64,000 nucleotides of DNA from assembly GCA_026874595.1 (NCBI GenBank), contig CM049321.1, forward strand, positions 46,371,797 through 46,435,796, written 5' to 3'. This document shows, one piece after another, positions 58,909 to 64,000 of the stretch; the first letter of the stretch is position 1, and every line of letters starts with the position of its first letter. Made by a program: the position numbers and the translations under genes. Under the pieces are notes generated by a model. It was not told the origin of the DNA. It saw only the letters and a program-made list of their open reading frames with translations, and did not search any database. The DNA is from Sipunculus nudus. Its lineage: Eukaryota; Annelida; Sipuncula; Golfingiida; Sipunculidae.

Positions 58909-61900
58909 TCAAAGGTCATGAGGAAGAGTGTCGTAAAAACTATGAAAGTCTGGCGCCAGTACCGATTTCAGTTCCTGAAGATGCTTGAACTTTGTCTTTT
59001 TTATTTTAAGTGGCTCGGTGTAGAGAGGTTTTACGTCGCGGGGGCCTTGGACTCTCGAACTTCTTGGCATAAGGCTCGATTCCCCTTGGTGCGCCAGTTT
59101 GTATTTGATGGTGCCATCTGGCAGGTAGATCAGTTGTCTTAAATCGGTAACCACTGGATCACCCTTTCTGCTGCCTGGGCGGATGCTGTTGTAGATCCTG
59201 AGGTCTGAATAGTCATTGAAAAATTAGTGGTCTATGTATTTCATCTTATAAGGCTGGCTCCGCCTGGCTTCTTTGATTTTTTGAACATAATCAGCGGGGC
59301 AACTCACAGTGCTTTTGCCTAATTTCTTTTCGATGGTGCTGTGTACTGAGTCACATTCCATCTGGGTATGACCCGGCTCTAAGTACTTGTGTGTTATTGT
59401 CATTTGTCGTGTTACAGCCATATGAAGCAGCATGTTTGACATAGTGATATTCCTGTTTTGGTATGTACAACCATCGCTGTATATTATCATCTCACTGTTG
59501 CTGCCGATTTTTTTCTGAATGTAATCCTGTACACAGGAGGCAAATACATCAGCAGTTAGCCCTCTTTCGCCTTCATGCCAAAAATAATTGACAACTTCAC
59601 GATTGTCCATTCTATGGATGGTAAAGTTGTGGCAAGCAAGCTTCATTTTGTAATATAGAGCACTTGCTTGTAACCGAGGGCACAAAAGGACAGCCTGCAA
59701 GTCCATGGTAACCACTAGTCGTTTACCGTCTTCTGCTGCCCTTTTATCGATGGTCTTTTCATGTCTTGCTTCATTTTTTCCTCTGTATGTGACGGTTGTA
59801 GTCAGATTCAGTCACATTTTTGGTCTCATAGCCACAGCATATGTCACATTGGTCTTTTTTAGGCCTATACAGGCCTAAGTGAAGATTGTCGAATTCATCC
59901 ATCAAGACCTGCCTTGACACAGCATTCAGGCCTCTAGACTTGCAGTCCTCCTCAAACAGACGGTGTAGTTCTGCTTTAGAATTTATGATTGGTTCTAGAT
60001 ATTTCTTTCCAGTTGATGCCCGGCAATAATGTGATTCCATTTTAGGAAGATTCTCCAAGAAGTCTCTCGCTATGGCCCTCCCAGCAACATCTTTCATTTT
60101 CTTTTTTTTGTGGTTTTTTTCTGTTCTCAGATGTAGCGTGCATTCCAGAATTAGCATTAAGAGCCCACTGCCTGGCAGACCATTCTCCAATATTTAATGT
60201 GGCTAGAAACATATCTTTGCAGACGAGTTTTCTTTGTTCATCTAATTTCAAATGGTATTTTAAGGTGTTATTTCGCCGTGAGTGTTCTGGAATTGTTGTG
60301 ACTTGCCCCTTTTCTCTGACATCTACCATGCTAGCTACAAAAACTTTTCTTTGGTCCCAATCCATCCGCCAAAAATTATTGAATATCCCTTGCCTGTCGA
60401 TCTCCGTGAATTGCTGGCAGCACCGAAATTTGACACAATGTCTGGATGAACATCTAGGGGCCATGTGACGAGGTTCCTTTGTAACTTTATAGGACTGCCC
60501 AGTGCCTTTGTTTTTCTTAAAGCCTTGGTAAGGTTTACCTTCCATTCTCAGGGTTTTATTTTTCTGCCTACACCAGTTTTCAGGCTGGGCATGACCCTTC
60601 CGGGCCCTTTTCCTTCCATCCCCCTGTCGCTCGGTGTTTTGATGGTCAGGCTGCATGTGAGGTGATGCTGGGCGCTGCTGGCTAGAGTCTAGTTGATGAT
60701 GTGATTGGTCCTGCTGTCCAGGATCCAGTTGAGGTTGTACTGTGTCCTGATGATAAGGGTCCAATTGAGGTGGCGTAGAGTCCTGCTGAATAGAGTCCAG
60801 TTGCAGTGGCTCAGTAGGCTGCTCGCCAGGGACCAGCTGAGGTGGTGTTGGGTCCTGATCATAAGGGTCCACTTGAGATGGCATGGAGTCCTGCTGACTA
60901 GAGTCCAGCTGATGTGGCGCAGGGTGCTGCTCGCCAGGCCCCACTTGAGGTGGCTCAGTAGGTTGCTGGACAGGGCCATGCTGAGGTGGTGTTTGGTCCT
61001 GATTGTTAGGGTCCACTTGAGATGGCAAGGATTCCCGCTGACTAGAGTCCAGTCGGGGTAGCGCAGGGTCCACTTGAGGTGGCTCAGTAGGCTGCTGGGC
61101 AGTTCCAAGCTGAGGTTGTGAGGGTCTGCTTGAGATGAGGCAGTGTCCTGCTGGCTAGGCTTGAACTGAGTTGTTGCTGGTTCCTGCTGGTTAGGTTCCA
61201 GTTGGGGTAGTGCCTGGTCAGAGACCAGCGGAGGTGATCTCTTTTCCTGAGTGCTGGGATCAAATTGAAGTGGTGCTGGGTCCTGCTGTCGTGAGTATAG
61301 TTGAGGTGATCCTAGATAATAATTGACAGTTTCAGGTAGAGTGTGGTGTTGACCCTGTAAGTGACCAGCATTTTTGGCATTCAGTAGTTTTGTTTTCTTG
61401 GTTTGTCCACATCTTTTCTCCTTATGAACAGGTATATCTGGAAGGAAGAAATACATCAAATAAAAAATAATATCAACACTAATACACCTTTTGTCATTTT
61501 AGCGAAACGTAATTGTTAAAGAAAACAAGGGAAATTACTGAGAAATCATAAGAAACCACATACCCTCAGATTCCAAGAGTAATCGGCCCTTTGACTCTGG
61601 TGGCAGCGGTGCCTTCTGTCTCACTTCGGAATGAATCACTGTAACCTTGCATTTGGTCTTTCTTCTTCTTCTACGCCGTTTTCGATTGGCCACAGGTGTA
61701 TCTGAAACATGGTAATGCCATCATTATATAAGAGGTAGTACATGTTGGGGATAAAAATACCAACACTGAGTATAATATGGAAATTATGTTTTAATTGAAA
61801 ATACTGCATACCATTAGAATCTGAAGTTCCGCTGGTCTCGTCTGATTTTGGTTTATATTCACTGCCACTGCTGTTATATTCAGATTCATCTGTCTCTCTT

Positions 61901-62141
61901 TTTTCTGCTTCCATGATCATTTGTTGGGATGGCAAACTTACTCTTAATGGGGTGGTACGACTACAGAACCTTGGTTCACAATCAGTATCTTGGTCATCAC
62001 CAGAATTACTAGACGCTGACACATCATCTTGAAGTGGTTGACAAAATCTGAACTTTTGCATGGATAACTGTAGCATTATTTCACCCCTGCTTGCACAGTG
62101 CCCACGCCAATTCCTCTTCATCATTGTTGCTACACGTTGAG
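58909..62141 (-). pseudogene. Spliced DDE-like (transposase-derived) gene, broken
   Basis: Minus-strand exons are 62141-61812, 61701-61564 and 61437-58909, all joined by phase-1 introns (GTATGC/TTTCAG, GTATGT/TTCCAG). A 5' exon may end at 62457 (GTAAGT). The first good ATG is at 62124 (MMKRNW). In order: an acidic Ser-rich part, a basic NRKRRRRRKTK (likely nuclear signal) and a Pro/Gln repeat region (QxDPxxQDxxPPQL-type units, about 61300-60660). Then come a Cys-rich segment (CSSRHCVKFRCCQQF), a SHYCRAST...PKKDQCDIC part, and a DDE-like part with VTMDLQAVLL, IIYSDGCTYQNRN and LEPGHTQMECDSVHSTIE. This order is known from uncharacterised, transposase-like proteins in insects and molluscs (recalled). 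Lesions: a frame change near 61110, extra-A frame breaks in the A-runs at 60102-60109 and 59774-59779, and TAA at 59224-59226. The frame then continues to TGA 58909. Confidence 0.8.
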
Positions 62142-62456
62142 CTAAAATACAGAGCACTTCTTTAACATGCAAAACCTCGTATCTCTCACAGTTAAAATCT
62201 TAGGTTAAAATCTTCTTTTTAGACACACAAATTATAGGAGGCACTATATATCCAGATAAATAATATGGGCACATCTAAAACAAAATATGGAAAAGTGTTA
62301 CAGTGATTTACTGTTAGGGTACTGGTTTGGACTGTGAATTGTTCTGGATCACAAAATAATTCCATAAGTAAAGGTTAAAACCGTTCAATATCTGAGCTGA
62401 TGTGCTATATATGTGGTTTATGTGAGAATTTAATAACATTAAATATGAATACTTAC

Positions 62457-62777
62457 AGTCAATCAGATTTCTTTGAAGACTGTCTGATTTGATGACTCAC
62501 GTGCAGTTATCATGGCTTCCCATGAGATACAAGTTTTTGTCAGGACAACTTTGTTGGCCAATCAGCATACGAGGTAAGATCAGAGGTTTTGCAAGGACAG
62601 AAATTTGGCCAATCATGATGCGAGGTTTTGAACACATGACAATAGACATCATTTTCATTGGCTTTCTGTTACAAGGTTTTGTCATAATAAGAACAGCACT
62701 TATAGCTATTAATTGGTGTGAAAAACCCATATTACCCCTCAGGTGAGTTACGAGGTTTTGACTCGACAGCGACGATA
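62457..62777. other. 5' flank of the transposase-like gene
   Basis: It holds the possible 5' exon of the minus-strand gene. CGAGGTTTTG-like motifs recur at about 62582, 62622 and 62751, with TTTTGTCA variants between them, a small irregular repeat. No coding frame is supported. Confidence 0.4.
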
Positions 62778-62976
62778 TGCCCTTTCTGAGTTTTTTCCCA
62801 AAGATGTCGCATTTAAAATTTTTTACCTATATGTGTCCTGAAGTGTACCTTCATTTTACCTTTAGTATAAAAAAATTTCAACACGAGTCAGAGCTGTACG
62901 GTTTCTCTCCAGTATGTGTCACGGATTGTTTTTTAATTTCTCCCTTGGTGATGAAACGTTTATTACATTGTTAACA
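62778..62976 (-). pseudogene. Decayed 3' fingers of the adjacent zinc-finger gene
   Basis: Beyond the stop of the gene at 62977, the minus strand still reads CNKRFITKGE, then a THTGEKPYSSDSC segment and further finger-like sequence, with several stops (at least two in the first finger). The original array was longer, and its 3' end is no longer translated. Confidence 0.75.
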
Positions 62977-64000
62977 TTAAAATGGCTTTTCTCCGGTGTG
63001 CGTCATTATGTGTTGTTTTAAATGCGCCTTCCGACTGAAGCTTTTCTCACACCGCCCACAGTTAAATGGCTTTTCTCCAGTGTGTGTACGTATATGGTTG
63101 GTGAGTTGACTGTTCATGGTGAAACATTTCTTGCAAAACTCACATTTGTATGGTTTCTCTCCGGTGTGTGTACGTGTATGCACTGTAAGTCCCGTCTTGG
63201 TAGTGAAACATTTTCCGCAGAGCTCACATTTATATGGTTTTTCTCCAGTGTGGGTTCTGATGTGTGTGACCAGGGAATGCTTGGTTGTGAAATATTTTCC
63301 ACAATGTTCACACCCGAAGGGATCAGTTTGTCCCCTGAATCGCCTATTAAGTGGTTTCTTTGTAGTCAATGTTTTTTCCTCACTTTTGTCCGGATTATCA
63401 ACTTTGTGTTCTTTCAAATGTGCCTTCCGACTAAAGTTTTTCCCACAAGAGTCATTGCTGTATGGTTTCTCCCCAGTGTGTGTCCAGGTATGTACGTTCA
63501 TGTCTTGCTTAGTGATAAATCTTTTATCACAACGTTCACATTTGAAAGGTTTTTCTCCGGTGTGTTTCATTATATGATGTGTCAACCATGCCTTCCGCGC
63601 GAAGCTTTTCCCACACCACTCACAGGAAAATTTTTTTTCTCCAGTGTGTGTCGGTGTGTGATTAGTTAGTTGACCCTTACTGACGAAACACTTTTCACAA
63701 AACTCACATTTGTATGGTTTCTCTCCGGTGTGGGTACGCGCATGCACCCTAAATTCCGTCTTTCTAATAAAACATTTCCCGCAGAGTTTACATTTATATG
63801 GTTTTTCTCCAGTGTGAGTTCTGATGTGTGTGACCAGCGAATGCTTCGCTGTGAAGTATTTTCCGCAATGTTCACACCCGAAGGGATCAGTTTGTCCCCT
63901 GAATCGCTTATTAAGTGGTTTCTTTGTATCCAACGTCTTTTCCTCACTTGTGTCCGGTTTATCAACTTTGAGTTCATTTGTACTTTCAGCAGATTGCCCT
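62977..64000 (-). CDS. C2H2 zinc-finger protein with internally duplicated pre-finger module (5' partial)
   Basis: The minus-strand frame is open to the right edge, so the start is outside the window. It begins with AESTNELKVDKP..SEEKT, matching the pre-finger region of the 13890 gene (AESTNEG...VEKP..SEE). Nine intact C2H2 fingers and one broken one follow. The order is five fingers, a broken finger (first Cys to Asn, last His lost), then a second copy of the pre-finger segment (KVDNPDKSEEKT, KKPLNRRFRGQTDPF) and four more fingers. The repeat period is 564 bp (63307 and 63871). The frame stops in the middle of a finger (HTGEKPF then TAA), with decayed fingers beyond. It may still make a protein or be an early pseudogene. 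Confidence 0.82.
   Translation of the reverse strand, partial: GQSAESTNELKVDKPDTSEEKTLDTKKPLNKRFRGQTDPFGCEHCGKYFTAKHSLVTHIRTHTGEKPYKCKLCGKCFIRKTEFRVHARTHTGEKPYKCEFCEKCFVSKGQLTNHTPTHTGEKKFSCEWCGKSFARKAWLTHHIMKHTGEKPFKCERCDKRFITKQDMNVHTWTHTGEKPYSNDSCGKNFSRKAHLKEHKVDNPDKSEEKTLTTKKPLNRRFRGQTDPFGCEHCGKYFTTKHSLVTHIRTHTGEKPYKCELCGKCFTTKTGLTVHTRTHTGEKPYKCEFCKKCFTMNSQLTNHIRTHTGEKPFNCGRCEKSFSRKAHLKQHIMTHTGEKPF

Noticed and set aside
60689-61061. Alternative frames through the Pro/Gln repeat region (Leu/Trp/Arg-rich repeats)
   Set aside because: Repeats stay open in several frames; the QxDPxxQDxxPPQL frame connects to the conserved downstream domain and is preferred, apart from the break near 61110.
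63022-63669. 215-codon plus-strand frame over the 3' zinc-finger gene
   Set aside because: Antisense shadow of the finger repeats; the minus-strand fingers explain it fully.

Overview
The window is nuclear DNA from an animal, most likely a marine invertebrate and probably a mollusc. It is AT-rich, has spliced genes with GT-AG introns, C2H2 zinc-finger genes with TGEKP linkers, and dense mobile-element debris. The debris includes the AGCTCAGCTGAG...TTTGTCCGTCGTC family that I associate with bivalves and gastropods. The species is inference; no ribosomal RNA or other taxonomic marker is present.

Layout, left to right. 1-6136 (+): the 3' part of a spliced gene (five exons seen, cut by the left edge). 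Its last exon carries a FEN/XPG-like (PIN-fold) acidic signature, interrupted by one in-frame TGA. 7560-8612: a 280-bp tandem repeat built around GGTGGCGCCACC palindromes. 8848-12400: dispersed repeats, a BEL/Pao-type gag fragment, a LINE reverse-transcriptase fragment and AT-rich DNA. 13841-15436 (+): an intact 11-finger C2H2 gene. 15745-18022: more repeats, including a second copy of the 8.85-9.51 kb repeat. 19363-21270 (-): a decayed BEL/Pao retrotransposon. 24.8-28.1 kb: short tandem repeats and a GATTAC-rich hAT-like region holding two tRNA-derived SINE-like copies. 28529-31745 (-): a large C2H2 gene in which about a third of the fingers are degenerate. 38208-43268: a complete Mutator-like (MULE) element with ~420-bp terminal inverted repeats and a broken PHD-OTU-transposase reading frame. 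43995-45057: a short element with GC-rich inverted termini. 46426-52481: a ~6-kb interval bounded by inverted 24-mers and arrays of TACTGCAGTA-like motifs, perhaps a foldback-type element. 55690-55884 (-): a zinc-finger pseudogene fragment. 58126-58285 (+): a possible lone C-type-lectin exon. 58909-62141 (-): a spliced, transposase-like gene broken by frameshifts and a stop. 62778-64000 (-): a zinc-finger gene with an internal duplication and a decayed 3' end, cut by the right edge.

The three main zinc-finger loci share features. The 13.9-kb and 63-kb genes have related pre-finger regions, and the 55.7-kb fragment derives from the 28.5-kb type. This fits a young, expanding C2H2 family living among transposons. 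A role in transposon control is a reasonable hypothesis but is not shown by the sequence.

The most interesting candidates are the MULE (nearly identical ends around a dead coding region, with a CTCF-consensus match in each end), the TACTGCAGTA element with helical-repeat spacing, the dimeric 280-bp array with one compensated palindrome change, and the nuclease-like gene whose acidic motifs are separated by a single TGA.
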